A DNA stretch of 64,000 bases, from NCBI RefSeq assembly GCF_002933295.1, contig NZ_PSSW01000002.1:475569-539568 (forward strand), written 5' to 3'. The notes below the pieces were generated by a model. It ran no database searches and was not told where the DNA came from. It saw only the letters and a list, made by a program, of their open reading frames with translations. Position 1 is the first letter of the stretch. Each line of letters begins with the position of its first letter. The DNA is from Marinobacter flavimaris (GTDB taxonomy: Bacteria > Pseudomonadota > Gammaproteobacteria > Pseudomonadales > Oleiphilaceae). A program made the translations under genes and the position numbers. Positions 55,123-64,000 of the stretch are shown piece by piece.

Positions 55123-56505
55123 TTAATAGTAAACGTCATTTAATCTCCGGTAACCCAGTAAGCTCATCGTTGATAGGGCGTCATCCATAAAATCGCGTTG
55201 ACTGTCGATTTCCAAAAAATGCAGACATTTGGAAATTATCTGCCCCCAATACCTTGTATCGGGTGCCTTTGCACCGTCAGCCTCAGTTATTTTTTTAGCT
55301 CGGCTATGGAGCTGACCCACACCTACTTTGCCCTCAATCAGATACGTGAAGATAACTCGAAACCTGATTTCCAGATCCTCCGAGCCTCTGAACAGAGTTT
55401 TCCGATCGTTTTCAATATGTTTCCAGAGAGCCTCGCTATTCAGTCTCTTCGATGTCGCTTCATCAAACAGGCTGGGGTTCTCATATCTTTGCACAAGCAA
55501 CCAGAGAATTGGGGCAGCCAGGATTGGCGGGAACTTCGGGTTGGCGGCATGTATGGCTCCAGCTTCGAGCATTAACCGTTCAATGTCTCGAAGTGAAAGC
55601 CTGTAGGTTCGGGCAAGATTGACAATGAAGTCATTAGGAAAGCTGCTCTCGCTCCTGGACGAGCTGCCCAAGCCGTCGAAGCCCTCTTTGATGCCTAGCT
55701 TGTTGAGAAGGTTTGCGCAGAAACTTTCTAAATCTGGTTCAGGAAGGCGCAGTTGAAGATGGAAGAACTTTCGAAGGTATCGATGCCCGTCGTAGCCCTG
55801 ACCATAATGTCCTTTGATCGCTTCGCCGAGTTGCTCTCCATCGATGCCAATCACAAAAACGACACCAGGAACATTAAAGAAATGCTTGATTGATTCCAAA
55901 AGTTCAACGGCGTAGCTGGGTCGGCATCGGTCCAGTTCGTCCACGATAATAACCAACGGGAATTCGTTGCCAACCTCTTGAAGGTCTTCCGCGTAATTTT
56001 GAAGGCAGTCTCGAAAACCTTCTGCAGACTTTTTGGCGCTCTCGTGGGCCTGTAGTTTCTTCTCGACCAGCTCCTTCGACAGCTCGCCGACACCTTCTAG
56101 ATCAATCAGACCGCTAGTAGCTATTTTCACTGCGAAGGGAGTGACAGTTCGCACGAGCTCCAAACCTTTATTTCGCACTTTATCGAAGCTGGGGCTTTTT
56201 GCTTGGTGAGCTTGTAACTGGCTTCCCAGTTCCTGAATCAGCGCGACTAACGCATCGTGGGTGTAGTCGACCTCCCAGGCACTGAATTTGACTACTTTCG
56301 CCTTATCTTGCTTCAGAGACGCTGCCCACATGTCGAGGAACGTTGTTTTCCCGGTCCCCCACGGCGAGGTCAATGAAATGACCGCCGGGCCCTCCACCCC
56401 TTTAACGAGGTGGGTCAATTTCTGCCCTGTATCGCTGAGGGGAAAAGCACTGGCAGACCAAGGAGATTCCTGATCAATTTTTAGTTCCGGTGGTTCAAAT
56501 CTCAT
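55123..56505 (-). CDS. KAP-family P-loop NTPase
   Basis: A 460-residue ATPase with Walker A SPWGTGKT (47-54), a Walker B LVIIVDELDRCRP (184-196) and the KAP signature ALVALIQELG and EAIKGHYG. It has no membrane helices inserted between P-loop elements, unlike KAP proteins such as Kidins220. KAP NTPases occur in bacterial defence islands, often with nucleases. It diverges from the Type III mod gene across 264 bases. Confidence 0.88.
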   Translation of the reverse strand: MRFEPPELKIDQESPWSASAFPLSDTGQKLTHLVKGVEGPAVISLTSPWGTGKTTFLDMWAASLKQDKAKVVKFSAWEVDYTHDALVALIQELGSQLQAHQAKSPSFDKVRNKGLELVRTVTPFAVKIATSGLIDLEGVGELSKELVEKKLQAHESAKKSAEGFRDCLQNYAEDLQEVGNEFPLVIIVDELDRCRPSYAVELLESIKHFFNVPGVVFVIGIDGEQLGEAIKGHYGQGYDGHRYLRKFFHLQLRLPEPDLESFCANLLNKLGIKEGFDGLGSSSRSESSFPNDFIVNLARTYRLSLRDIERLMLEAGAIHAANPKFPPILAAPILWLLVQRYENPSLFDEATSKRLNSEALWKHIENDRKTLFRGSEDLEIRFRVIFTYLIEGKVGVGQLHSRAKKITEADGAKAPDTRYWGQIISKCLHFLEIDSQRDFMDDALSTMSLLGYRRLNDVYY

Positions 56506-56769
56506 GAGGTGGGCTGGTCCAAGTTGAGGGATGAGCTTTAGGCTAGATGGTGCCCTTAAGTGGGTTATCCTTCAATAAGGCTACCCGCAGGATCTCTGGC
56601 GCCCTCGGTAGATGAGATAAACACCTGATGTTCATGTCCCTTTCTGCTACTTTTACCACCTGACAATATTGAAGAGCGTGGTCGAAGCCTGAGCCCATCA
56701 GCTCGGCCACTTGCCAGCCCTGTCGCAACGATGGGGAGGACGGAACCAAGTATTCGCAGCGAGTATTCC
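56506..56769. other. Divergent intergenic region between the KAP gene and mod
   Basis: This 264-base region must hold promoters for both directions. I see no clear consensus promoter or palindrome and leave it unassigned. The mod frame extends back to an ATG at 56731, so part of it may be translated. Confidence 0.4.
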
Positions 56770-59700
56770 ATGAGCACCAATATCGAGCAGATCAAATCCC
56801 TGTTGCTTTCCTTGTTACCCAAGGATGGATCAACTGTCGGCAACATGAGCCTCAAAGACCAGATTCGCAACGACCACCTACTCGCGTTCAGCGACGAGGA
56901 TTTTGATGCGGCTCGAAACCAGCTCCTCGATGAAGGGGTCATAGGGAAAGGGCGTGGACGCGGTGGTGCAACCTATCTGAACCAGCCTGCGGCAGGCGAG
57001 CAAGCGATGCCTGATGGTTTTGAGTTGGAAGCTCAGCAAGCGCCTTCACAGGAAGATCTCGTCTATTCCAGTCAGAAGGCAGCCTCACCGAGAGCGCCTC
57101 GCCAGCCGGCAAAGAAAAAGGGGGAGCACAGCCAGGTGTTGTCGTACCGATACGACGAGAAGCGGAAGAACAATCCTCACGTTGGCATGGTGGATACTCA
57201 TTCCGACGGAGAGGAGCAAAAAACGACCTGGCAGTATGACCCGCACCTCTCTCCAGAGCTGCAATTCGATTCAACCAGGTCGCAAGTCGAAGACCTGATT
57301 GAGGATGCGCTACACGCCCGAGAGGTCGAAGCAAAACAGGCGAAAGATGACCTGTTGATGTGGCTGGATCATGCCCTAGCGGCTGATGACGAGTCGGCCA
57401 TTCGGGAGGTGGTTGCCAATCTTCGCAAGAGAGTAGCTGATAAGGAATTTCTGGGGCGGGAGCGAGGCGATCTTTCTGAGCTCAAGCGTATGCAGGCTCC
57501 CTACCTTAATTGGACTGGGAAAGCGGAGCGCACCAGTTTTGATGTGGATACCGTTTCACTTCATGTTCATGAGCGAATTGACCCTGCAACGATTTTGGCT
57601 GTAGTTCAGAAGCGGATTAATGATACCAAGGGAAAAGTGTCCACCACGCTACAGCCGGATCTTTTTCATGCACCTTTTGAGAACCTTCCCCTTCGAGATG
57701 CTATTGATTTCTATCGGCATGAGAGAGATTGGGCTAACCGAATGGTTGCGGGGGATTCACTATTGGTAATGAACTCTCTGCTGCAGAAAGAGAGTATGTC
57801 TGGTCAAGTTCAAATGATATTTATCGATCCTCCTTATGGGATTAAATATGGATCGAACTTTCAACCTTTTGTTAATAAAAGAGACGTGAAAGATAAGAAG
57901 GACGAAGATCTTACTCAAGAGCCTGAGATGATCAAAGCTTTTCGTGACACATGGGAATTAGGGATCCATTCATATCTTGCATACCTCAGGGATCGACTCT
58001 TTCTAGCGAGAGAGCTTCTAAATGAGAGGGGGTCAGTTTTTGTTCAAATTTCGCATGAAAATTTGCATCATGTTAGAGAGTTAATGGACGAGATTTTTGG
58101 TGTAGATAACTATATATCGCAGCTATCTTTTGTCAAAACATCAAGTTCTACGGGAGACTTCGTAAGCCCGACTGTGGATTATCTTATTTGGTATTCAAAA
58201 GATAAGAGCAAAGCGAAATACAATCCAATCCTTAAAGAAAAGAGGCCAGGAGGAAAAGGTGGAAGTGGGTATACGCGAGTTCGTCTTCATAATGGTGAAC
58301 AGCGTGCCTTGTCGGCGACTGATGGGAAGGCAGATGGTATTTATTGTCGTGATAATCTTACAAGCCAAAGTGTTGGGCGCGACAAGGGTGAAGGAGCTGC
58401 GTGCTGGTTTCCGATAGAGATCGATGGGAAAGAATATCTTCCTTCAATGTCCGCACGTTGGAAGACTAATGAACAGGGCATCCATCGCTTAAAACTGGCA
58501 AGAAGACTCGAAGCATCGGGTAATTCTGTCGGCTATGTGAGGTTTTTGAAAGATTTTCCAGTTTACCCTCTGGGAGACTATTGGGACGATGTAATGCCTA
58601 GCTTTATGGCTGATAAGCGCTATGTGGTTGAGACCAGTCAGAAAGTAATTGAGCGTTGTTTACTTATGACTACGGATCCAGGAGATCTTGTTCTTGATCC
58701 AACTTGTGGAAGTGGTACTACAGCTTATGTTGCAGAAAAGTGGGGGAGGCGCTGGATTACCTGTGATACCTCCAGGGTCGCTGTCACATTGGCAAAGCAG
58801 AGGCTGATGACGGCTAGTTACGACTATTACGAGTTGAAGTACCCTCAGGAAGGGTTGAGTGGTGGATTTATTTATAGATCAGTCCCCCACATTACTCTGC
58901 GATCTATTGCTAGCAATCCAGAGATCGAAGATATATATAATAATTTTCACCCAGCTTTAATGAATTCTTTGGGTAATCTTAATAACCAATTGCAATGTTC
59001 AAATAAAAGCCTGCCTTTATTTGAGGTTGAAAATGGTGGGCGTAGAGGAGTTAAGTTAGAATTTTCTGCGGATAATGACAGGGTAGATACTCTTCCAACT
59101 GGTTTAGAAGCACCTAATAACTGCTTGTTAGAGTGGGAGGTGCCATTTGAACTTCCAAAAGAATGGATTGATAAAAAAGGAGGAGAGAAGACTGCTCAAG
59201 ATTCAGTTAGAGAGAAAAATCAGCTTCATGGTGTGGAATATTGGTTCCATGAGTTTCATAAAACACGAGTGGAAATGCAGCGCAGAATAGATGAGAGTAT
59301 CTCGAATCACTCTGGTCAGGAAGTGTTGTATGACAAGCCCGAGGTTAGCCGGAATAAACTTCGGATAACGGGACCTTTTACTGTTGAAGCAGTGCCTTTT
59401 GCCACAGTGCTTGGATTAGATGAATCGGAACAGCCGAAAGAAGCGGATACCGCAGTTGCTCGCTCAGGAGCAACCTCACGCTATAGCCTTTGGCAAGATG
59501 AACTTTTAAAGAGTGGAATTCGAGGAAAGGGCGGACAGCAAATCAGACTTCAGGATCTTGAAACTCTTCCCGGTGCTCACTATATCCACGCGGTTGGAAC
59601 CATCGCTGAAAGCGGCGATCGCGTTGCAGTTAGCTTCGGCCCTGAACATGCGGCATTGGAGCAGCGTCAAGTTGAAATTGCCATGCGAGAGGCCGGTGAC

Positions 59701-60249
59701 TTATTCCCGCTGCCGAAAATGCTTGTGTTCTGTGCATTCAATTTTGATCCCGAAGCGGCAAAGGATATCGATAACATAAAAGGTATTCAGGCGCTCAAAG
59801 TGCACATGAATACAGACTTGCTTACGGAAGATCTCAAAAAAGGTCGGGCGAGCAACCAGTCGTTTTGGCTCATGGGTCAGCCAGATATTGAGGTGCATGA
59901 ACTTAAGGGCGGTAAACTGCAGGTCGAGGTTCATGGCTTCGACTACTTTGACACCAAAACCGGTGAGCTGAAATCGGGCGGCAAGAAGAACATCGCAATG
60001 TGGCAGCTCGATACGGATTACGACAACCGTTCACTCTATGCCCGTCAGGTTTTCTTCCCCATGGCTGGTAAGAAGGATGGTTGGTACAAGCTCAAGAAAG
60101 ATATTCGTGCCGAACTCAATGAAGACCTGTTGGACAAGTTCCACGGGACGAAATCTATACCCTTTGAACCAGGTGACAATCGGTGTATTGCAGTCAAGAT
60201 TGTCGACGATCGGGGTATCGAGTCACTGAAAGTCATCAGGCTGGATTGA
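56770..60249 (+). CDS. mod: Type III restriction-modification system, Mod (DNA methyltransferase)
   Basis: A 1159-residue adenine-type methyltransferase. It has the catalytic motif DPPY (353-356) ahead of the AdoMet motif DPTCGSG (643-649), the beta-class order usual for Type III Mod. Between them, about 365-640, is the region that reads the target sequence. N-terminal residues 1-80 may be a winged helix (LPKDGSTVGNMSLKDQI). It is much longer than typical Mod (~650 residues), with about 500 extra C-terminal residues. The target region (about 57.7-59.3 kb) is visibly more AT-rich than the flanks. ATG 56770 is preferred over 56731. Confidence 0.92.
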   Translation: MSTNIEQIKSLLLSLLPKDGSTVGNMSLKDQIRNDHLLAFSDEDFDAARNQLLDEGVIGKGRGRGGATYLNQPAAGEQAMPDGFELEAQQAPSQEDLVYSSQKAASPRAPRQPAKKKGEHSQVLSYRYDEKRKNNPHVGMVDTHSDGEEQKTTWQYDPHLSPELQFDSTRSQVEDLIEDALHAREVEAKQAKDDLLMWLDHALAADDESAIREVVANLRKRVADKEFLGRERGDLSELKRMQAPYLNWTGKAERTSFDVDTVSLHVHERIDPATILAVVQKRINDTKGKVSTTLQPDLFHAPFENLPLRDAIDFYRHERDWANRMVAGDSLLVMNSLLQKESMSGQVQMIFIDPPYGIKYGSNFQPFVNKRDVKDKKDEDLTQEPEMIKAFRDTWELGIHSYLAYLRDRLFLARELLNERGSVFVQISHENLHHVRELMDEIFGVDNYISQLSFVKTSSSTGDFVSPTVDYLIWYSKDKSKAKYNPILKEKRPGGKGGSGYTRVRLHNGEQRALSATDGKADGIYCRDNLTSQSVGRDKGEGAACWFPIEIDGKEYLPSMSARWKTNEQGIHRLKLARRLEASGNSVGYVRFLKDFPVYPLGDYWDDVMPSFMADKRYVVETSQKVIERCLLMTTDPGDLVLDPTCGSGTTAYVAEKWGRRWITCDTSRVAVTLAKQRLMTASYDYYELKYPQEGLSGGFIYRSVPHITLRSIASNPEIEDIYNNFHPALMNSLGNLNNQLQCSNKSLPLFEVENGGRRGVKLEFSADNDRVDTLPTGLEAPNNCLLEWEVPFELPKEWIDKKGGEKTAQDSVREKNQLHGVEYWFHEFHKTRVEMQRRIDESISNHSGQEVLYDKPEVSRNKLRITGPFTVEAVPFATVLGLDESEQPKEADTAVARSGATSRYSLWQDELLKSGIRGKGGQQIRLQDLETLPGAHYIHAVGTIAESGDRVAVSFGPEHAALEQRQVEIAMREAGDLFPLPKMLVFCAFNFDPEAAKDIDNIKGIQALKVHMNTDLLTEDLKKGRASNQSFWLMGQPDIEVHELKGGKLQVEVHGFDYFDTKTGELKSGGKKNIAMWQLDTDYDNRSLYARQVFFPMAGKKDGWYKLKKDIRAELNEDLLDKFHGTKSIPFEPGDNRCIAVKIVDDRGIESLKVIRLD

Positions 60250-60259
60250 GGACGGGATT

Positions 60260-63106
60260 ATGGCTGATAAACCGAATTCCCTGGTGATCAATTCACCTTA
60301 TGACAAGCCCAACCAATATTGGTCTCAAGACGATAATGGTCGGGTTGCTGGGGTAGTTGAGGGCCGCAGGCCTGCCGCCTACGAGCTCTACGACCCCCGT
60401 AACAACACCAGACGGGTAGAGGAACTGGAAACGGTAAACCGGATCCGCCAACGAGTAGACGAGTGGCGCGGTGCTGGTTGGCCTGGTGTGACCAGTGTAT
60501 CGCGGGAGTTGCTCAAACATTGGTATTCCAGGGGTGAGTGGGATCCCAACTCGAAACGCTGGAATGGCGGTCCGAGGCCATACCCGTTTTATTATTGTCA
60601 GCTCGAAGCGATCGAATCGTTGATCTGGTGGCTGGAGGCTCCGGAGGAATATCGTCAAGGTATATTCCTGCAAGGCGATGGCGGGCCGTGGGAGCGTATC
60701 TGCAACAAGATGGCCACCGGGTCTGGCAAGACTTCCTTGATGGCGCTGATCATCACCTGGCAAACCCTCAATGCAGTCACCTATCCGAAAGATAAACGAT
60801 ACTCCAAAGCCATTTTCGTGGTGGCCCCCGGTCTGACGGTTAAAAGTCGACTTCAGGTCCTGAACCCAGGCAACGAAAGTAACGTCTACGACGAGTTTGT
60901 TTTGTGCCCTAACGAAGCCATGCGCCAAAAGCTGAATCAGGTATCGTTGGTGATCGAGAACTGGCATAGCCTGATGCCCCTGAAGGAACAAACTCGTTCT
61001 GTGGTGAAAAAGGGTAAGGAAAGTGATGAAGCTTTCACCCGTCGAGTACTTGGTAAGCTGGCTTCCTTTAAAGACATCCTGGTCATCAACGATGAAGCCC
61101 ATCACGCATACCGCCAGAAAGCTGAAGTGAAGGTCAGTAAGAAAGAAGCAGAGGAAATGGGGATCGATCTGGAGGAAGCGACTCGATGGATTGAGGGGCT
61201 GGACCGTATTCATAAAACCCGCCGTATTCGTCGCTGCTTCGACGTGACGGCGACGCCGTTTTCTCCGACCGGCAAAAAGAATACTGAGAAAGGCCTCTTC
61301 GAGTGGATCATCTCGGACTTTGGGTTGAACGATGCGATTGAGGCGGGGCTGGTCAAGACACCACGAATCGTGGTCAGGGATGATGCATTGCCTGATGCGA
61401 AGACCTATGCCAGCAAGCTCTACCATTTGTATCGCGATGACGCTGTAAAGCAGGACCTGGCTAGGAAGGCTCAGCCGACCGATCCGCTTCCGGATCTGGT
61501 CCAGAAAGCCTATGCGATTTTGGCCTATGACTGGAGGGAGACCGCAAAGAGCTGGGAAGAAAACGGTCATACCATTCCGCCAGTGCTGCTAACGGTCTGT
61601 AACCGGACGGAAACGGCTTCCCGTATTGAGCATTTTTTTAACAGCGGTGATTGCCTGATTTCTGGCACCCAGAACCCAAAAGCCACCTTACGCGTGGACT
61701 CAAAGGTTCTGGAAAAAGCAGAGCGCGGTGAGAGCATCACGAAGGATAAAGACTACGTTGCTCGGCTTGAGGAAATTATAGAGGCATCCGGTTTGCCCGC
61801 AGACAAGAAAGAGGCCTTGCTGGCGGAGAAACAAGAGGACCAGCTACGGGCGTTGGTTGACACGGTAGGGAAGCGTGGCAAGCCTGGCCAGAACCTTGAG
61901 AACGTCATTTCGGTGGCCATGCTGTCCGAAGGTTGGGATGCAGCCAACGTAACTCACATCATGGGCCTGAGAGCGTTTAGTAGCCAGCTTTTATGTGAAC
62001 AGGTGATTGGTCGAGGCCTTCGACGAGTCGCTCACGACATGGATGAGAGCGGCAAGTTTATTCCGGAGTACGTCAATGTTTTCGGTGTGCCGCTTTCGAT
62101 ATTCCAGGAAGTCGGTGAGGGTGGTGAAACGCCCCCTCCGCCGAAACCAAGTGTGCGTGTTGAAGTGGAGCCAGGCAGAAACCATTTCGAAATCCGCTGG
62201 CCCAATATTGACCGCGTCCAGACCGTTCTGAAACCTGAACTGACGATGGATTGGAACGCGGTGGAGCCTTTGACCCTAGATCCCGCTCAAACACCGCTCA
62301 ACGCTGAGATTGCCCCTGCGTTGACTGGTATTCCAAATCTTACGCAAGCCACTCAAATCGACCTTGAGAAGGCTGTAGAGGACTTCCGCTTACAACACCT
62401 GATCTTCCGGGCAGCACGAAAGCTGTTCCTGAGTAGTAGTGACGGTTTTGAAGGAGACAAACAGTATCTGGCGGTGCAGCTGATTCGAATTGTTGAGCAA
62501 TTCCTGGAGTCAGACAAACTCGATATCCCAAGCCTCTGGCACCAGGACCCGGTGCGTCGCAGATTGTTGTTTGCTCTGAACATGGACAACGTGGTTACCC
62601 ATGTAAACCGCTTCGTGAGCAAGCAGAACGTTGAGCGCCTGGAGGCGTTGTTCGATGAGCATCAGCCGATTGGCGCGACCTCACAGATGCGTCCGTGGCT
62701 GACTACCAAACCCTGTCGGCCGACCGAGCGTTCACAGATCAGCCATGTAGTGTATGACAGTACCTGGGAAAAACCGGTGGCGGACATCTGTGAGAAAGAT
62801 GAGTCGATTCAAGCTTGGGCTAAAAATGACCATCTTGGCTTTAAAGTGCGATATTTGTGGAATGGCTCATCCCGTAACTTTGTGCCGGATTATCTCATTC
62901 GGTTGAAGAACGGACAGACTCTTGTACTGGAAGTGAAAGGCCAAGATTCAGAGCAGAATCGGGCCAAGCGCGCTGCGATGGATACATGGGTTAAGGCGGT
63001 TAACGAGCAGGGTGGGTTTGGTTCCTGGTGCTTTGATACCGTTTTCGATCCTAGCCAGGTTCGGGATGTTATTAGCGCTCATTCCAAGCAGTCTGCCTCT
63101 GCCTGA
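60260..63106 (+). CDS. res: Type III restriction-modification system, Res (helicase-endonuclease)
   Basis: A 948-residue restriction subunit. The superfamily 2 helicase core has Walker A ATGSGKTS (152-159), Walker B INDEAHHAYR (278-281) and later helicase motifs (VTATPFSPTGKK, LCEQVIGRGLRRV). A C-terminal PD-(D/E)XK nuclease follows (FVPDYLI near 877, LEVKGQ near 892). It starts 10 bases after mod with AGGA, so the two are co-transcribed. Cleavage needs both subunits in this class. Confidence 0.93.
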   Translation: MADKPNSLVINSPYDKPNQYWSQDDNGRVAGVVEGRRPAAYELYDPRNNTRRVEELETVNRIRQRVDEWRGAGWPGVTSVSRELLKHWYSRGEWDPNSKRWNGGPRPYPFYYCQLEAIESLIWWLEAPEEYRQGIFLQGDGGPWERICNKMATGSGKTSLMALIITWQTLNAVTYPKDKRYSKAIFVVAPGLTVKSRLQVLNPGNESNVYDEFVLCPNEAMRQKLNQVSLVIENWHSLMPLKEQTRSVVKKGKESDEAFTRRVLGKLASFKDILVINDEAHHAYRQKAEVKVSKKEAEEMGIDLEEATRWIEGLDRIHKTRRIRRCFDVTATPFSPTGKKNTEKGLFEWIISDFGLNDAIEAGLVKTPRIVVRDDALPDAKTYASKLYHLYRDDAVKQDLARKAQPTDPLPDLVQKAYAILAYDWRETAKSWEENGHTIPPVLLTVCNRTETASRIEHFFNSGDCLISGTQNPKATLRVDSKVLEKAERGESITKDKDYVARLEEIIEASGLPADKKEALLAEKQEDQLRALVDTVGKRGKPGQNLENVISVAMLSEGWDAANVTHIMGLRAFSSQLLCEQVIGRGLRRVAHDMDESGKFIPEYVNVFGVPLSIFQEVGEGGETPPPPKPSVRVEVEPGRNHFEIRWPNIDRVQTVLKPELTMDWNAVEPLTLDPAQTPLNAEIAPALTGIPNLTQATQIDLEKAVEDFRLQHLIFRAARKLFLSSSDGFEGDKQYLAVQLIRIVEQFLESDKLDIPSLWHQDPVRRRLLFALNMDNVVTHVNRFVSKQNVERLEALFDEHQPIGATSQMRPWLTTKPCRPTERSQISHVVYDSTWEKPVADICEKDESIQAWAKNDHLGFKVRYLWNGSSRNFVPDYLIRLKNGQTLVLEVKGQDSEQNRAKRAAMDTWVKAVNEQGGFGSWCFDTVFDPSQVRDVISAHSKQSASA

Positions 63107-63124
63107 GCCAAGACCCAGTGCGGG

Positions 63125-63670
63125 CTATCTCTCGGAGTCTATGTTAAACCATGGTCGCCAGGTTCCAATGAGCCTGTCTTCTTCAAAAAAGCGCTCTGCA
63201 ACGGCGTTTTCTCCAAAATCGGTTCGATAGGAGAAACCCACTGAGGATTCAATGATCCTCAGTGGGTGCGGCTCATCGGGAAAGATATGCTCAATGCCCC
63301 ATCGAAGTTGGCAAGAAGTGGTGTTCGGTGCCACTTTTCGATTTTCTTCGCGTGGTTTATGTAGTTGCCCCGTGCATCCCCGTTTCAGGTGAAGTGAAAA
63401 TCGCCTATGAATATTGGTGGTTTTACCCACGTAAAGGCACGGAAACTTCAAGTGTTCTGGTCACCAGTCTTCGTACCTTACCGTCACAGGTTTTCCGCCA
63501 GGCCCCTTGAGAACAATAGAACGATTAGAGTTTAAAAGCGTTTCCCTTTTGCCGACCCACCAAAATGCATAGATACCAGCAACCTTTGGCAAATCGATTC
63601 TACGTCCCGAACAGAGTTGAGCGATCGACGACACATCAGCTGGGTTATCCATTCCTCTCTTAATCTCCAT
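63125..63670 (-). pseudogene. GIY-YIG nuclease gene with an in-frame stop
   Basis: One frame runs from ATG 63670 through GIY-YIG hallmarks AGIYAFWWVGK and, after a TGA at 63461-63463, LYVGKTTNIHRRF and a C-terminus with FFEEDRL. The residues either side of the stop (YEDW and PEHLKFPCLYVGK) read continuously, so a single TGG (Trp)-to-TGA change would explain it. The downstream half keeps its own ATG at 63451 and could be expressed separately. A sequencing error is the alternative. It converges with res. Confidence 0.75.
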
Positions 63671-63879
63671 CGGTGACAAGCTTTTCGTATCCGCAATACG
63701 GTTGATAGAGGTTTTCCCAGAAGTATTCCCGAGCTGCATTTGCCAAGCTCTCTATTGAAGGCAAGTAAACAGGTGTACCGCCTTCTAGACCACCGTAGTA
63801 AATAATGGACAGCCTGTATTGGTCACAGGCGCTTAAATTGAAGCCGCGATAGAGCCCACTTGAGAAAACCGCCAGGGCT
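63660..63879 (-). pseudogene. Gene fragment cut by an IS end
   Basis: An 82-codon frame (to 63908) reads LAVFSSGLYRGFNLSA...YQPYCGYEKLVTDGD and ends overlapping the GIY-YIG start by 11 bases. Its first ten codons lie within the IS-like repeats, so the original start is lost. The two genes were probably an operon. The family of the product is not recognised. Confidence 0.6.
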
Positions 63880-64000
63880 GCATATTCCGGCCCATCGTGA
63901 CCACCCATTCCGTTTGAACGTGACCGCCTGTTCCGGGCGATCGTGACCGCTCATTCCGTTTTATCGTGACCGATTTCGGGCGTTTTTCCGGAATCGCCGG
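63880..64000. mobile_element. Terminus of an IS21-family-like element (continues beyond window)
   Basis: From a TG at 63880 there are four imperfect copies of an ATCGTGACC-NNN-ATTCCG-type unit, starting near 63895, 63918, 63941 and 63963, with spacings of 23, 23 and 22 bases. Several terminal repeats of ~20 bases next to a TG end are typical of IS21-family elements. The transposase genes would lie beyond the window. Confidence 0.7.

Noticed and set aside
60293..61570. Minus-strand frame of 425 codons
   Set aside because: It is antisense to the helicase part of res.

Overview
The window reads as a gammaproteobacterial chromosome, most likely Marinobacter or a close relative. The backbone genes (lpxA-lpxB-rnhB, initiator tRNA, topB, bolA, a yciO-type gene) are gammaproteobacterial, and the CYP153 P450 is very close, from memory, to the Marinobacter aquaeolei CYP153A enzyme. 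No database search was run; all names rest on motifs, gene order and remembered family sequences.

Layout. 1-19.7 kb is core-like: the end of lpxA, lpxB and rnhB; an initiator tRNA with its own promoter and terminator; a three-gene TRAP transporter; a decayed chemoreceptor fragment; a small lipoprotein; an operon for an OmpR-type regulator, a LysM/FecR periplasmic protein and a CHASE2 histidine kinase; topB; a long inverted repeat; bolA and a YciO-family gene; a chemoreceptor with a c-type heme motif; a metallo-hydrolase; a heme-binding DUF3365-type protein; and a spermidine-synthase-like gene. 19.7-27.1 kb starts with a gene-free, partly AT-rich stretch. It is followed by a five-gene operon (two hotdog thioesterases, an alpha/beta hydrolase, an RND adaptor and an RND pump) facing a TetR regulator across a 22-bp perfect palindrome.

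27.2-45.5 kb is an alkane-degradation block with two complete terminal-oxidation systems. The first is an AraC regulator divergent from ferredoxin, CYP153, GMC alcohol dehydrogenase and ferredoxin reductase. The second is a Pseudomonas OCT-plasmid-like set, alkB-alkG-alkH-alkJ-alkK-alkL, divergent from alkS-alkT. Together they give alkane uptake (AlkL), hydroxylation (AlkB with AlkG/AlkT, or CYP153 with its own ferredoxin and reductase), alcohol and aldehyde oxidation (GMC enzymes, AlkH) and CoA activation (AlkK). The second set looks more AT-rich than its surroundings and is bounded by broken gene ends, which suggests transfer.

45.6-64 kb is accessory DNA. It holds an EAL-domain remnant and a set of mobile-element genes (zinc-ribbon/glycine-zipper protein, DUF932 protein, YqaJ exonuclease, Gp3-like protein) whose last three members each end in their own hairpin. 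Next comes a cluster rich in nuclease-like genes: a PIN-like protein, a PD-(D/E)XK-like protein, two unknowns, a GIY-YIG protein with a second domain, a CoiA-like nuclease beside a KAP NTPase, and a Type III restriction-modification pair. The window ends in a GIY-YIG gene with an in-frame stop, and an upstream gene cut by what looks like the terminus of an IS21-family element. This right-hand third resembles a defence island, and the best candidates for something undescribed are there.
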